Shown in pieces: positions 28,023 to 35,567 of a stretch of 64,000 nucleotides of DNA. The notes beneath the pieces were generated by a model. That model saw nothing but the letters and a program-made list of their open reading frames with translations, had not been told where the DNA came from and did not search any database. Source of the stretch: Colwellia psychrerythraea. GTDB lineage: Bacteria > Pseudomonadota > Gammaproteobacteria > Enterobacterales > Alteromonadaceae. Position 1 is the stretch's first letter. Each line of letters opens with the position of its first letter. The stretch covers positions 240,585-304,584 of the forward strand of contig NZ_JQEC01000021.1 of the NCBI RefSeq assembly GCF_000764185.1, written 5' to 3'. The translations under genes and the position numbers were made by a program.

Positions 28023-28517
28023 ATGAATACTGGAATGATATCTCTTAAAGCCTTACTCTTTGGCGTTTTCACACTTACTTTAGTCGGTGAACTTAAAGCA
28101 AAAGAAAGCGCAGGAACTGCTTTAGAGGAGGCGAACTTAAAGAAGGCCTTGTATTGTATGGAAATACTTGAGAATCGACCTGATCTTGAGCCGTCGGATC
28201 GGATAAATATTTTGCGTAATGAATGTTACAGCGAAAACTTTATTGAGCATGCTCCGAATATACCTGATGGGCGAGATGCGTTGTTAAGCTTGTTTGCAAG
28301 CCGTTATAAGAAGTACCCAGAACTTTCAATGGCTATCAAGCGAACCGCTTCTGACGGTGACCTTGTTTGGCTCCACCTTCACGTCAAACATACACCGGAA
28401 TCACTTGGTGGTGCGGGCATTCAGGTATTTCGAATGAAAGAAGGGAAAATTGTTGAGCATTGGGGAGTTGGACAGCCTATTCCAAAGGAATCTAAAAACA
28501 ATAATACAATGTTTTAG
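28023..28517 (+). CDS. Cassette 10: exported SnoaL/NTF2-like protein
   Basis: A signal peptide (residues 1-27) is followed by a SnoaL-like alpha+beta barrel. Typical features are the N-terminal helices with NECYSENFIEHAPNIPDGRDALLSLF, the strand segment GDLVWLHLHVKHTP, and the closing IQVFRMKEGKIVEHWGVGQPIP. SnoaL-like proteins of this subgroup are often annotated polyketide-cyclase-like, but most are of unknown activity. The site GGAAATAT precedes the ATG. It is a cassette gene between attC9 and attC10. Confidence 0.75.
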   Translation: MNTGMISLKALLFGVFTLTLVGELKAKESAGTALEEANLKKALYCMEILENRPDLEPSDRINILRNECYSENFIEHAPNIPDGRDALLSLFASRYKKYPELSMAIKRTASDGDLVWLHLHVKHTPESLGGAGIQVFRMKEGKIVEHWGVGQPIPKESKNNNTMF

Positions 28518-28537
28518 ATTAGTTTATGGATAGTTGC

Positions 28538-28633
28538 ATTTAACAAGTTTCTTAAACGGACACAAACAGCTGGCTGTGCTCGTTCCTCGTTATTATAAGC
28601 AGCCATTTTTAGTCGTTTAACACAGCGCTAGGT
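28538..28633 (+). repeat. attC10 with mutated crossover box
   Basis: R'' ATTTAAC (28538-28544); inner arms ACAGCTGGCTG / ATAAGCAGCCA. The right box reads GCTAGGT (28627-28633) instead of GTTAGGT: the second base of the crossover triplet is changed, which should block recombination. Confidence 0.82.
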
Positions 28634-28650
28634 TTTTAGGAGTATTAATC

Positions 28651-29202
28651 TTGCAATGGTATGAACCTTCGGGTTATTCAGATTGGCAATATAATAAAAG
28701 AGGTGGTGCTCCAAATATCTCTAAGATCCTTTTTGCCTCTTTAATTTTAATAATGTGTTTTGTTAGCTACAGTACATTATCTCTTGTATACAGACTAGAA
28801 AATGAAATCAATATACTTGAAGTTTTCGCTGGCCTTGTTTCTGTTGGATATCTGGGGATTCATTTATTTGCTTGGTTAAATTCAAAATTTGATTTTATAA
28901 CAACAAAAGTTGAAGTTCAGGATACCTGTATTTATCGCTATAACGAAAATAGTACTGATGTAAATGAGCCTGAAATATACCTTAATGAAATTCAATCTTG
29001 CGAGTTCGAACTTGTAAAATGGCGAAAATATGAGTTTTATAATTGTCATATGAAACTTAAACCTCTTAGATCGAAATCCCGTGATTATTTCGAGTTTGGT
29101 ATTCAAAAAGGTTTTTTTGAGAAAAATCAGGATAAATTACAAAGTACTTTTAATGGTAGTATATCAGCCGAAAAGTTAATGTCAGCTCCAATGAAAGATT
29201 AA
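28651..29202 (+). CDS. Cassette 11: two-TM hypothetical protein
   Basis: The frame starts at TTG 28651 with AGGAG 8 nt upstream (183 aa). Two TM helices (ISKILFASLILIMCFVSY and VFAGLVSVGYLGIHLFAWL) are followed by a cytosolic domain (KFDFITTKVEVQDTCIYRYN...) resembling the PH-like domains that follow a 2TM hairpin in small bacterial membrane proteins. Family not identified. The gene is followed by only the left half of an attC, so it is now physically linked to the lysozyme gene downstream. Confidence 0.55.
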   Translation: MQWYEPSGYSDWQYNKRGGAPNISKILFASLILIMCFVSYSTLSLVYRLENEINILEVFAGLVSVGYLGIHLFAWLNSKFDFITTKVEVQDTCIYRYNENSTDVNEPEIYLNEIQSCEFELVKWRKYEFYNCHMKLKPLRSKSRDYFEFGIQKGFFEKNQDKLQSTFNGSISAEKLMSAPMKD

Positions 29203-29204
29203 TC

Positions 29205-29244
29205 ACCTAACAAGAAATTAAACAAGGACTGTACAGTTCACATC
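29205..29244 (+). repeat. Half attC (left arm only), site 11
   Basis: ACCTAAC-AAGAAATTAAACAAGGACTGTACAGTT matches the left side of the array's attC sites. The right arm and R' box are absent; the next gene begins 24 nt further on. Confidence 0.75.
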
Positions 29245-29268
29245 GAACATTAAATAAAGGAGTATTTT

Positions 29269-29823
29269 ATGTCAGAGAATATTGATTACAAATTTTTAAG
29301 CAATCTTGAGGGAGGAAGTAAAACTATAGGTTACGTCCCTGCGGCAGGTGTAAGCAAAAGTGGGGTAACTATAGCTACAGGGTTCGATTTAGGTCAGCGT
29401 AATGAAAAAGACCTTAAATCATTAAAACTAAATGTTGCTTTGATTACTAAATTAAAACCATATTTGGGCAGTAAATCAGTAAATGCTCAAGCTTTACTGA
29501 AAAAGACCCCGTTGGTTATTAGCTCAACTCAGGCTAGCGCAATTGATAAAGCCGTAAAGGCAGATCATATAAGCAAATTAAAGTTAAAATATAATGCAGC
29601 GGCAGGAAATAAAAAAAAATTCATAGATATACCGCATCAAGCGCAAACTGTCATTACATCTGTTTCGTTTCAGTATGGTATCGGTTTAAATATACGAGCC
29701 CCTAAATTTTGGAAAGCCGTTACAACTCAGGATTGGGTAGAGGCAATAAAATTGTTGAAAGCATTCGGCGATGCCTACCCAACAAGAAGAAAAAAAGAAG
29801 CTGCACTATTGGGGAAAATTTAA
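29269..29823 (+). CDS. Cassette 12a: pesticin-type (T4-lysozyme-like) muramidase domain protein
   Basis: The 184-residue product is a stand-alone domain like the C-terminal muramidase of pesticin. Markers are FLSNLEGGSKTIGYVPAAGVSKSG followed by VTIATGFDLGQRN, with candidate catalytic Glu14 and nearby Thr37/Asp40, and later VSFQYGIGLNIRAPKFWKAV. Such domains cleave the glycan of peptidoglycan. There is no signal peptide and no receptor/translocation domain, so delivery is unclear; it could be a lysis enzyme, a secreted effector or a captured toxin domain. Strong ribosome site AAAGGAG. Its stop overlaps the start of the next gene (TAATG), implying coupled synthesis with a lipoprotein. Confidence 0.75.
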   Translation: MSENIDYKFLSNLEGGSKTIGYVPAAGVSKSGVTIATGFDLGQRNEKDLKSLKLNVALITKLKPYLGSKSVNAQALLKKTPLVISSTQASAIDKAVKADHISKLKLKYNAAAGNKKKFIDIPHQAQTVITSVSFQYGIGLNIRAPKFWKAVTTQDWVEAIKLLKAFGDAYPTRRKKEAALLGKI

Positions 29824-30503
29824 TGAAGTTTACTCTTTATTCATATTTATTAAGTCTTTGTGTTTTATCTGGGTGTTCAAATATTAGCTCACAGAATAAC
29901 CATCATATCGTAAATGATGTTTTAGAATCATCTTATCAAGATATCGATAATTCACTTAGTAAAAGGCGAAGCAACCTACTATTTAATAATGATGAGGTTG
30001 CTAACAACTGCAACTCATACTTTTTATTGAATTCAAAGTATGATGTAGATGAATCTGTTTATAATCAACAGGTAAAAAGTGAATACTTGATTTGTGATGC
30101 TTTAGAGATTTTATTGAACTCGTCAAGCGTAACTAATAGCATAATAAATGACTCAAGTTTTGGAGAAAAACTTGCATCTAAACTTGATCTTAGAACATTC
30201 CCCTCTTCATTGCATAGGGCTGGTACTGAAAAGGCACATACACTTAAATCAATTTTCCCTGAACAATTTAAGTCTTTTGATAATGTGGTGGAAGTCGAAA
30301 CTGAAGATTGGGCGTTTACTATTGAAGCTGTAGCTATGGCTAAGATAAATGACAACTCCCTTCCTGATTGGATTGTTTGGGTTTTAGATGAAAGTAAATC
30401 TGGAAACTATAGAGGTTATTCAACTCTCATCATTTATGACCCAGAAGAACGAAAAAATATCAAAGCTACTGTTTATCCACAGGTTTGTGGTTCAGTGTGC
30501 TAA
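29823..30503 (+). CDS. Cassette 12b: lipoprotein coupled to the lysozyme gene
   Basis: I start the gene at ATG 29823 (226 aa), which shares one base with the lysozyme stop and gives a lipoprotein signal MKFTLYSYLLSLCVLSGC. A longer frame from 29709 lies wholly within the lysozyme gene and lacks export features. The mature protein is polar, with a C-terminal segment DWIVWVLDESKSGNYRGYSTLIIYDPEE that suggests an alpha/beta fold, and closes with CGSVC. No family recognised. Translational coupling and periplasmic location make an inhibitor or immunity role toward the muramidase plausible, but that is inference. A structural or accessory lipoprotein is the alternative. Confidence 0.65.
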   Translation: MKFTLYSYLLSLCVLSGCSNISSQNNHHIVNDVLESSYQDIDNSLSKRRSNLLFNNDEVANNCNSYFLLNSKYDVDESVYNQQVKSEYLICDALEILLNSSSVTNSIINDSSFGEKLASKLDLRTFPSSLHRAGTEKAHTLKSIFPEQFKSFDNVVEVETEDWAFTIEAVAMAKINDNSLPDWIVWVLDESKSGNYRGYSTLIIYDPEERKNIKATVYPQVCGSVC

Positions 30504-30540
30504 CAAGAAAATAAACAAGGACACGTAACAGTTGACTACC
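30498..30540 (+). repeat. Half attC (left arm only), site 12
   Basis: TGCTAAC-AAGAAAATAAACAAGGACACGTAACAGTTGACT is a left arm closely like site 11. The right arm is missing and the next gene starts at 30551. Confidence 0.75.
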
Positions 30541-30550
30541 TAGGCCACCT

Positions 30551-31027
30551 ATGAAGCATATTATAATATTAGCCTTACTCGGAGTAATTACGATGGCTCA
30601 AGCCGAAGATACATGGACTGTTGGTAAAATGAATATTATGGGTAAACCTGTCATTTATAAATTCATGAGTCAGCTACCCGATATTACTATTCAAAAAAAG
30701 TTACCTTGGTTAACTGTAATATCGTGGAAATATGATGGTTCAACTAATAACGGTATGCCTGTCTCTTCCGACAATAAGCAAATGATAGCGTTAGAAGATG
30801 GACTTGAAGAAATTAGTGGCGAAGAAAGTATCTATTTACCTGCGTACACAGCAACGGGTAATGATTTAAAAGAGTTTGTTTTTTACATTTCAGATAGAGA
30901 TGCTTTTATTGATAAGCTAAATGAATCTCTTTCTTCACACTCAAGCTATCCGATAGAAATTAATTTTTATAAAGATGAAGAGTGGTCTGATTTAACTAAA
31001 CTCTTATACGATTTCAAAGGTAGCTAA
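30551..31027 (+). CDS. Cassette 13: exported DUF695-family protein
   Basis: A signal peptide (MKHIIILALLGVITMAQAE) is followed by a DUF695-like domain: LPWLTVISWKYDGSTNNGMPVSSDNKQM, LPAYTATGNDLKEFVFYISDRDAF and the closing PIEINFYKDEEWSDLTKLLYDF. DUF695 has no known activity. An exported version is unusual, since most members I know are cytosolic. The gene lies directly after a half attC and is closed by a complete attC13, so together with the previous three genes it could only move as one block. Confidence 0.72.
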   Translation: MKHIIILALLGVITMAQAEDTWTVGKMNIMGKPVIYKFMSQLPDITIQKKLPWLTVISWKYDGSTNNGMPVSSDNKQMIALEDGLEEISGEESIYLPAYTATGNDLKEFVFYISDRDAFIDKLNESLSSHSSYPIEINFYKDEEWSDLTKLLYDFKGS

Positions 31028-31123
31028 CAAGAATTTCAAGCGGGACTTGCTAACAGCTTGTCTGGTTCTACTTCGTTTCACATATTAGCAAGCTATTACT
31101 CGCCGCTTAAAACGGCGTTAGGT
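31022..31123 (+). repeat. attC13
   Basis: R'' AGCTAAC (31022-31028) to R' GTTAGGT (31117-31123); inner arms ACAGCTTGTCTGG / ATTAGCAAGCTATT. Outer arm CAAGCGGGAC / GCCGCTTAAAACGGCG. Confidence 0.9.
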
Positions 31124-31138
31124 ATTTAGGAGTTTCAA

Positions 31139-32098
31139 TTGGCAAATCGTACTTATTTGTTTTCATCTAACGGAGAACCTAGTGATAGTAACTCACTAGT
31201 ATTAACCGGTTTGTCTGAATGGAATTATGAGATCCCTCTTTTATACAAAGTACTTTTTTCTGGAAATAAAGCTGTAGAGTGTCAGTCTTTAATATGGGAC
31301 TTGGATGAACCTCTGGCCATCTCTATTAGTTATGAGGTAGCAATTAAAAATATTTACTGTTTCAAAGACTCAGTTTCATCTATTTATTCATCTGAGATAA
31401 TTAAGTCAGCAATTCAGTTTTTATCAAAAGATGAAAATAAAGGTGAATTTTTAATATTGGAACCCTATGAAATCTACCTTTTGAATGGCGATAGTCCTTA
31501 TGAACAGCAACAAGATCTTTTGGCTGAACTTAAGTCTTTTGACGTTAATAAAATAGCTGAAGATTTCATTCATAGGTATAGCAAAAATAATAAAAAAGAA
31601 TTTACATCTATTTTTAAAAAACCTTCGATAGATTTTAGTCATTTAGAAGACTCTCTTAATCATTTGGGGTTTAACGAGTGGAGTAATAATTTATACTATG
31701 TGCCTTACCCTCCAAAAGATAAAGCCGTCACACCAAACTATAATTATTTTAAAATAGTTAATTTTGAACTTTCTAACCTCGATTCTTATGCATGGTTTAA
31801 GAGTATTAAAATCGATAGAGAGTCTAAACAAGTCCACCTTATTGAGCATCGAAATAGACGAGAATTTACCGCTTTATTAGTTGATGAAAACCGAGAAGTA
31901 AATGATAAATTAAATTTTAGATTTAATATTGAACCTAAAACAAAGCATGATCTGATGCATATTTTTAGTTTAATGAAAGGTTTTGGAGAAGAAGGTATAT
32001 GGAGACTGAGTTCTTCGTCTTTAGAAAAGAAAAATGGTGAGATTACTCTACGAGCTGTAGGAAGTACTGAAGAGTACTCTTTTAAAGAAAATACATAA
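31139..32098 (+). CDS. Cassette 14: cytosolic protein of unknown function (319 aa)
   Basis: The frame starts at TTG 31139 with AGGAG 7 nt upstream. The N-terminus MANRTYLFSSNGEPSDSNSL recalls a group of uncharacterised proteins beginning MANRSYLY, often found in polymorphic-toxin or defence neighbourhoods; I hold that match loosely. The body is acidic and helical (EQQQDLLAELKSFDVNKIAEDFIHRYSKN), and a second domain includes YAWFKSIKIDRESKQVHLIEHRNRREFTALLVD. No export signal. It is the largest cassette product in the array. No enzyme motif is visible. Confidence 0.6.
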   Translation: MANRTYLFSSNGEPSDSNSLVLTGLSEWNYEIPLLYKVLFSGNKAVECQSLIWDLDEPLAISISYEVAIKNIYCFKDSVSSIYSSEIIKSAIQFLSKDENKGEFLILEPYEIYLLNGDSPYEQQQDLLAELKSFDVNKIAEDFIHRYSKNNKKEFTSIFKKPSIDFSHLEDSLNHLGFNEWSNNLYYVPYPPKDKAVTPNYNYFKIVNFELSNLDSYAWFKSIKIDRESKQVHLIEHRNRREFTALLVDENREVNDKLNFRFNIEPKTKHDLMHIFSLMKGFGEEGIWRLSSSSLEKKNGEITLRAVGSTEEYSFKENT

Positions 32099-32211
32099 GC
32101 CAAGGTTTAGTGAGTGTACATTCCAAAAAGAGTTATTGACCCTTTGTGGTGGTGACGAAATGTTGGCTGCCGTTACTTATTTTCAAACACAGCAAAAACC
32201 TCTCAAATGAA
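32099..32211 (+). other. Remnant sequence between cassette 14 and attC14
   Basis: About 110 bp holds an open reading fragment without a start (about 32110-32209) encoding KPRFSECTFQKELLTLCGG and DEMLAAVTYFQTQQKPLK before a TGA. It looks like the 3' end of a lost gene joined to cassette 14 after deletion of that cassette's own attC (an ACATAAGCC remnant is at 32094). Confidence 0.4.
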
Positions 32212-32313
32212 TGAATAAAAGCATTCCTGCATTAGGGAACAAAACAGTTGGCTTCCTTCGCTGCGCTCGGTATTATAGCCAACAACTTTAAGCCTGTTAT
32301 TTAAGCGTTAGGT
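32212..32313 (+). repeat. attC14
   Basis: The left end is degenerate (ATGAATAAAAGC); the rest is typical: ACAGTTGGCTTCC / TTATAGCCAACAA inner arms and R' GTTAGGT (32307-32313). Confidence 0.8.
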
Positions 32314-32328
32314 TCACAAGGAGGTTCC

Positions 32329-32928
32329 ATGCAATCTGCTGATAATCAAACTTTAAAGATAATCTCTTCAATTATTCTAGTTCAAGGAGGCGTTTTACTT
32401 TACTGGATTATTACGTCTGATAATTTCTTCGGCTCCATTGGTTTTGCGACATTATCAAATGTAGGAATACTGTCATGGGGTATAGCCGCTTTAGTTGTTA
32501 TCTCATATGTTTGGGGTGCGGCAAGTATTTCCAATGTACGCGAACACATGTTTAAGTTTAATAACCTAAAATATTTAGCTCTACTAGGTGCTTTAGTTTC
32601 TGGATTTTTTGAAGAAATACTATTTCGAAAAATATTGATGGATTACCTACAAGAAGAAGGTTTCAGTGATTTCCTTCAAATAATTATTTCTGGAATAGCA
32701 TTTGGAACCGCACACTTAGTATGGGGTGGTAAGGCTTTATCAGCGGCTATAAATGCTACTTTGTATACTTTTTTCCTAGGTTCTGGTCTTGCCCTTATAT
32801 ATATAATGAGCGATAGAAATTTAGCTCTTTGCATTATCGCGCACATAATAGTTACTGGTTTAATCGAACCAGGCTTAATAAAGTCAGCAGTATTAAATAA
32901 ATTGGGCTATTTGAAAGAGCGCATCTAA
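32329..32928 (+). CDS. Cassette 15: CPBP-family intramembrane glutamic endopeptidase
   Basis: The 199-residue polytopic protein has the CPBP/CAAX-protease signature. Motif 1 is Glu95-Glu96-x3-Arg100 in SGFFEEILFRKILM. Motif 2 is FGTAHLVWG with His129. Motif 3 has His172 in LCIIAHIIVTG. Six or more TM helices are present. Family members cut within the membrane or act in bacteriocin self-immunity and phage exclusion (Abi). A very strong ribosome site (AAGGAGG) precedes the ATG. As a cassette it could supply bacteriocin immunity or envelope protein processing; the sequence does not say which. Confidence 0.87.
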   Translation: MQSADNQTLKIISSIILVQGGVLLYWIITSDNFFGSIGFATLSNVGILSWGIAALVVISYVWGAASISNVREHMFKFNNLKYLALLGALVSGFFEEILFRKILMDYLQEEGFSDFLQIIISGIAFGTAHLVWGGKALSAAINATLYTFFLGSGLALIYIMSDRNLALCIIAHIIVTGLIEPGLIKSAVLNKLGYLKERI

Positions 32929-33024
32929 CAAGGATTTCCAAGTCGGACTCGTAACTGTTTGCTCGGTACCACTTAGTTCCACATTTTAGCAAACAATTAC
33001 AAGCCGTTTAAAACGGCGTTATAT
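32923..33024 (+). repeat. attC15
   Basis: R'' ATCTAAC (32923-32929) to R' GTTATAT (33018-33024); inner arms ACTGTTTGCTCGG / TTTTAGCAAACAATT. Confidence 0.9.
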
Positions 33025-33039
33025 TTCTTTAGGCTCTGT

Positions 33040-33492
33040 ATGCATATCAATCTAAATATTTTTACCCATTTTAGTGAATATCTTTTCCCAAACACCAAAA
33101 CTCAAGCTGGATATAAAATTTCTCTATGGGGAGGTGTTTTTATTGCTGCATTTTTTTGGTTATTTTCCATTATAAACTTTTCTAAAGTTGGGATGCATTC
33201 ATACGATTTAGAAGGCTTTATTAGATTAATACAAAATTATGGAACTGGATTTTATATTTTATTTTCTGCTTTTTTTTGGATGGTATTAACTTTTTCATTC
33301 CATGATTTTCCTAAGTCTTCTGGCATAATAGCTTTAATATATGTTTTATTAGCTACAGTTTTTGATGGTTTAATCCCAAATTTAAATCTGTATTTTTATT
33401 ATATCAATAATATATTTTTTACTATTATTGTCATTCTTTTAACTAATCCTATAATTGCAGCTTTTCGTGTACAAAGTGTATCCGAAATATAA
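33040..33492 (+). CDS. Cassette 16: four-TM hypothetical protein
   Basis: The 150-residue product has four hydrophobic helices (ISLWGGVFIAAFFWLFSI, FYILFSAFFWMVLTFSF, GIIALIYVLLATVFDGLI, FFTIIVILLTNPIIAAF) and short loops. No conserved polar motif stands out and I cannot name a family. The start ATG lies 16 nt after the attC15 crossover with no good ribosome site. The codon pattern (strong A/T third positions) is like its cassette neighbours. Confidence 0.55.
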   Translation: MHINLNIFTHFSEYLFPNTKTQAGYKISLWGGVFIAAFFWLFSIINFSKVGMHSYDLEGFIRLIQNYGTGFYILFSAFFWMVLTFSFHDFPKSSGIIALIYVLLATVFDGLIPNLNLYFYYINNIFFTIIVILLTNPIIAAFRVQSVSEI

Positions 33493-33581
33493 CAAGCAAT
33501 TTAATAGGACTAAAAACAGTGGACTGTTCGCTTTACGCCATTATCACCCACAATTTTTAGCCCATTAATTTGGCGCTATGA
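33487..33581 (+). repeat. attC16 with mutated crossover box
   Basis: R'' ATATAAC (33487-33493), outer arms typical, right box GCTATGA (33575-33581) instead of GTTATGA. This is the same T-to-C change in the crossover triplet as in attC10. Confidence 0.8.
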
Positions 33582-33590
33582 GTAAACTTG

Positions 33591-34331
33591 CTATATTTGA
33601 GCTAGTCCACCATCAACTTGTAAGTCAGCGCCGGTTATAAATGAGGCATTATTTGATGCTAAAAACAATGCTGACTTAGCTATTTCGAGAGGTGTTGCTA
33701 TGCGACCAAGTGGTGTGTTGTTTGATACTTGTTCTAGAATGTTTTTTAAATCAGCATCTTCAAAGCCAAATTTTTCTAAAATCGGTGTATCAGTTACTCC
33801 TGGTGATAAAGCGTTTACCCTGATACCGCTTATACCAAGCTCTTGTGCAAAAGAACGAACTAACGAACGTACTGCGGCTTTAGTTGCTCCATATACTGAC
33901 CAAATTCCCGCACCACGCTGAGCCTGAATAGATGACATCAAGATGATAGACGCATTTTTGTTAAGGTATGTTAATGATTTCTGGACAGTAAAAAATACCC
34001 CTTTAAAATTAATATTAATGCTTTTGTCAAAAGTTTCTTCAGTTACATCACTTATACATTCAGGTAATGCAATGCCTGCATTCGCGATAACAGTATCTAT
34101 TCCTCCCCACAATTCATTGCATTCTTTGTAAAAATTTTCCACATCAGAAATAGAACTTACGTCACCTGAAAAAATGAAAATATCTGAAGGTGCTTTATTT
34201 CTAAACTCTTCCAGTCGTTCTATAGATTGTGCAAATACCGCGACTTTATAGCCGTTTTCTAAGAAAAGTTCTGAAATGGCTAAGCCAATACCTGAATTTC
34301 CACCCGTAATTGCGATAACACGTTTTTTCAT
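33591..34331 (-). CDS. Cassette 17a: SDR-family oxidoreductase, reversed orientation
   Basis: From ATG 34331 (246 aa, with TTGGAAC upstream) this is a classical short-chain dehydrogenase. It has the Rossmann motif TGGNSGIGLAI, NAG motif (VIANAGIAL), catalytic Ser in ILMSSIQAQRG, YGATK with the Tyr/Lys pair, and the C-terminal FITGADLQVDGG. The longer frame from 34394 adds 21 residues across the operator and is rejected. It is the only cassette gene read against the array direction, so it needs its own promoter, which the palindrome between it and the XRE-cupin gene supports. Substrate unknown. Confidence 0.88.
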   Translation of the reverse strand: MKKRVIAITGGNSGIGLAISELFLENGYKVAVFAQSIERLEEFRNKAPSDIFIFSGDVSSISDVENFYKECNELWGGIDTVIANAGIALPECISDVTEETFDKSININFKGVFFTVQKSLTYLNKNASIILMSSIQAQRGAGIWSVYGATKAAVRSLVRSFAQELGISGIRVNALSPGVTDTPILEKFGFEDADLKNILEQVSNNTPLGRIATPLEIAKSALFLASNNASFITGADLQVDGGLAQI

Positions 34332-34398
34332 TTTTGTTCCAATTGATATTGTGATTCTAAGTTTTGGTATATTAGACTTTCTATTTATCAACAAAAAC

Positions 34399-34425
34399 CC
34401 TATAGTGTGTATTTTCCACTATAGG
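34399..34425. promoter_or_regulatory. Palindromic operator between SDR and XRE-cupin genes
   Basis: CCTATAGTG (34399-34407) and CACTATAGG (34417-34425) are perfect 9-bp inverted repeats spaced by 9 nt. The site lies in the divergent leader, 11 nt before the XRE-cupin TTG start and 68 nt from the SDR start. It is the natural binding site for the regulator encoded alongside. Confidence 0.75.
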
Positions 34426-34435
34426 AGATGAAATA

Positions 34436-34993
34436 TTGAATTTTGATTATATTGGTTTGTTTATCCGCAGTTATAGGATGGCAAATGATGAGAGCCTACA
34501 GTCACTCGCTGATCGCTCAGGTGTCAGTCGATCTATGATAGCTCAGGTAGAGAGTGGTCAAAAAAGTCCTACAATTATGATATTAGCTAAATTAGCTAAT
34601 TCAATGAATATCAGTCTAGAAGATTTCGTTAAAAATCCGAAAAATTTACATGAAACACAAGTCCTAATATCAACTAAGGAAAATATAGTTAGTAAAAAAG
34701 AGAGTGCATTTATTTGTCATCAACTAACGGCAAGATCAAGCACATCGTTAACTGATTTCTACCAATTTTATTTTACGGAGCATGGAAAAACTTCTTTTTC
34801 GGCAAACCCTATATCCGACTCACTTAAATATTTATGGGTTGAACAAGGCGAACTTACTATTTATTTATCTTCTAAAAAAATTCAACTAAAAGCAGGACAA
34901 GGGGCTAAGTTCAATGCATCTATTCCACATAGGTTTGTAAACCAGCATGGTCAGCTTGTTAAAGGAACTTTTCTTGTTGCCTATAAAAATTAA
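34436..34993 (+). CDS. Cassette 17b: XRE-cupin transcriptional regulator
   Basis: The start is TTG 34436 with AGGAG 8 nt upstream; the nearby ATG at 34428 runs into a stop. Residues 8-62 are a Cro/C1 HTH (SLQSLADRSGVSRSMIAQVESGQKSPTI). Residues 100-185 are a small cupin barrel (LKYLWVEQGELTIYLSSKKIQLKAGQGAKFNASIPHRFVN). This architecture senses small molecules and usually controls a neighbouring catabolic or detoxifying gene. Here it is divergent from the SDR gene in the same cassette across a perfect palindrome, so it probably controls both. Confidence 0.85.
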   Translation: MNFDYIGLFIRSYRMANDESLQSLADRSGVSRSMIAQVESGQKSPTIMILAKLANSMNISLEDFVKNPKNLHETQVLISTKENIVSKKESAFICHQLTARSSTSLTDFYQFYFTEHGKTSFSANPISDSLKYLWVEQGELTIYLSSKKIQLKAGQGAKFNASIPHRFVNQHGQLVKGTFLVAYKN

Positions 34994-35012
34994 ACCGATC
35001 TATTTTATATTG

Positions 35013-35112
35013 CACGTATACAAGTCGTTTAATAAGGGACAAAAAACAGTTGGCTTTTCCTTCGTCGCTTATTTTAACCAACTATTGTTTGCCCATTGTT
35101 AGGTCGATAGTT
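35013..35112 (+). repeat. attC17 with degenerate right box
   Basis: Left end about ACGTATAC, inner arms ACAGTTGGCTT / TTTTAACCAACTATT. By stem alignment the right box is GATAGTT (35106-35112), mutated from GTTAGTT. A GTTAGGT at 35098-35104 is present but out of register with the stem. Confidence 0.7.
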
Positions 35113-35137
35113 GCACCAATAATTAGAGTAATCCTGA

Positions 35138-35563
35138 ATGTCAGAGTTAATTAAAAACGAAGCAAGTTGCTTATGTGGTAGCGTAAAAATAGGCGTTACC
35201 AATATAAATCCTAAATTCACAGTGTGCCATTGTGATACATGTAGAAATTGGGGTGGTGGACCATTTTTTGCTGTTCAATGCGGAACAGATGTTGAAATTA
35301 AGGGGGCTGAGCATGTCAAAGAATATAATTCATCGCCTTGGGCTGCGAGAGGTTTTTGTTCTACTTGTGGAACTCATTTATTCTACAGATTGAATAAGAG
35401 TGGTAGTTATAATATGCCTGTTGGCCTATTTTCAAAGGTTGATGGTTTGGTGATGGCTTTGCAATACTTTAGTGACCAACGTCCTGATTATTATTGTTTT
35501 TCTAATCAAACTCAGGAAATGACTGAAGCCGAAATTAAAGCGTATTTTGCTTCAGAAGCTTAA
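35138..35563 (+). CDS. Cassette 18: GFA-family protein (glutathione-dependent formaldehyde-activating enzyme-like)
   Basis: The 141-residue protein has the GFA/CENP-V zinc pattern: CLCGSV near the N-terminus, CHCDTCRNWGGGP, and FCSTCGTHLFYR. These bind two zinc ions. Family members include the S-(hydroxymethyl)glutathione-forming protein Gfa, but most act on unknown thiol adducts. It has no export signal. A frmA/fghA formaldehyde module lies 20 kb to the right; a functional link is possible but unproven. Confidence 0.87.
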   Translation: MSELIKNEASCLCGSVKIGVTNINPKFTVCHCDTCRNWGGGPFFAVQCGTDVEIKGAEHVKEYNSSPWAARGFCSTCGTHLFYRLNKSGSYNMPVGLFSKVDGLVMALQYFSDQRPDYYCFSNQTQEMTEAEIKAYFASEA

Positions 35564-35567
35564 GCCA

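Noticed and set aside
29709..29822. N-terminal extension of the lipoprotein coupled to the lysozyme
   Set aside because: It lies inside the lysozyme gene in another frame and removes the lipoprotein signal; the ATG at 29823 is the start.
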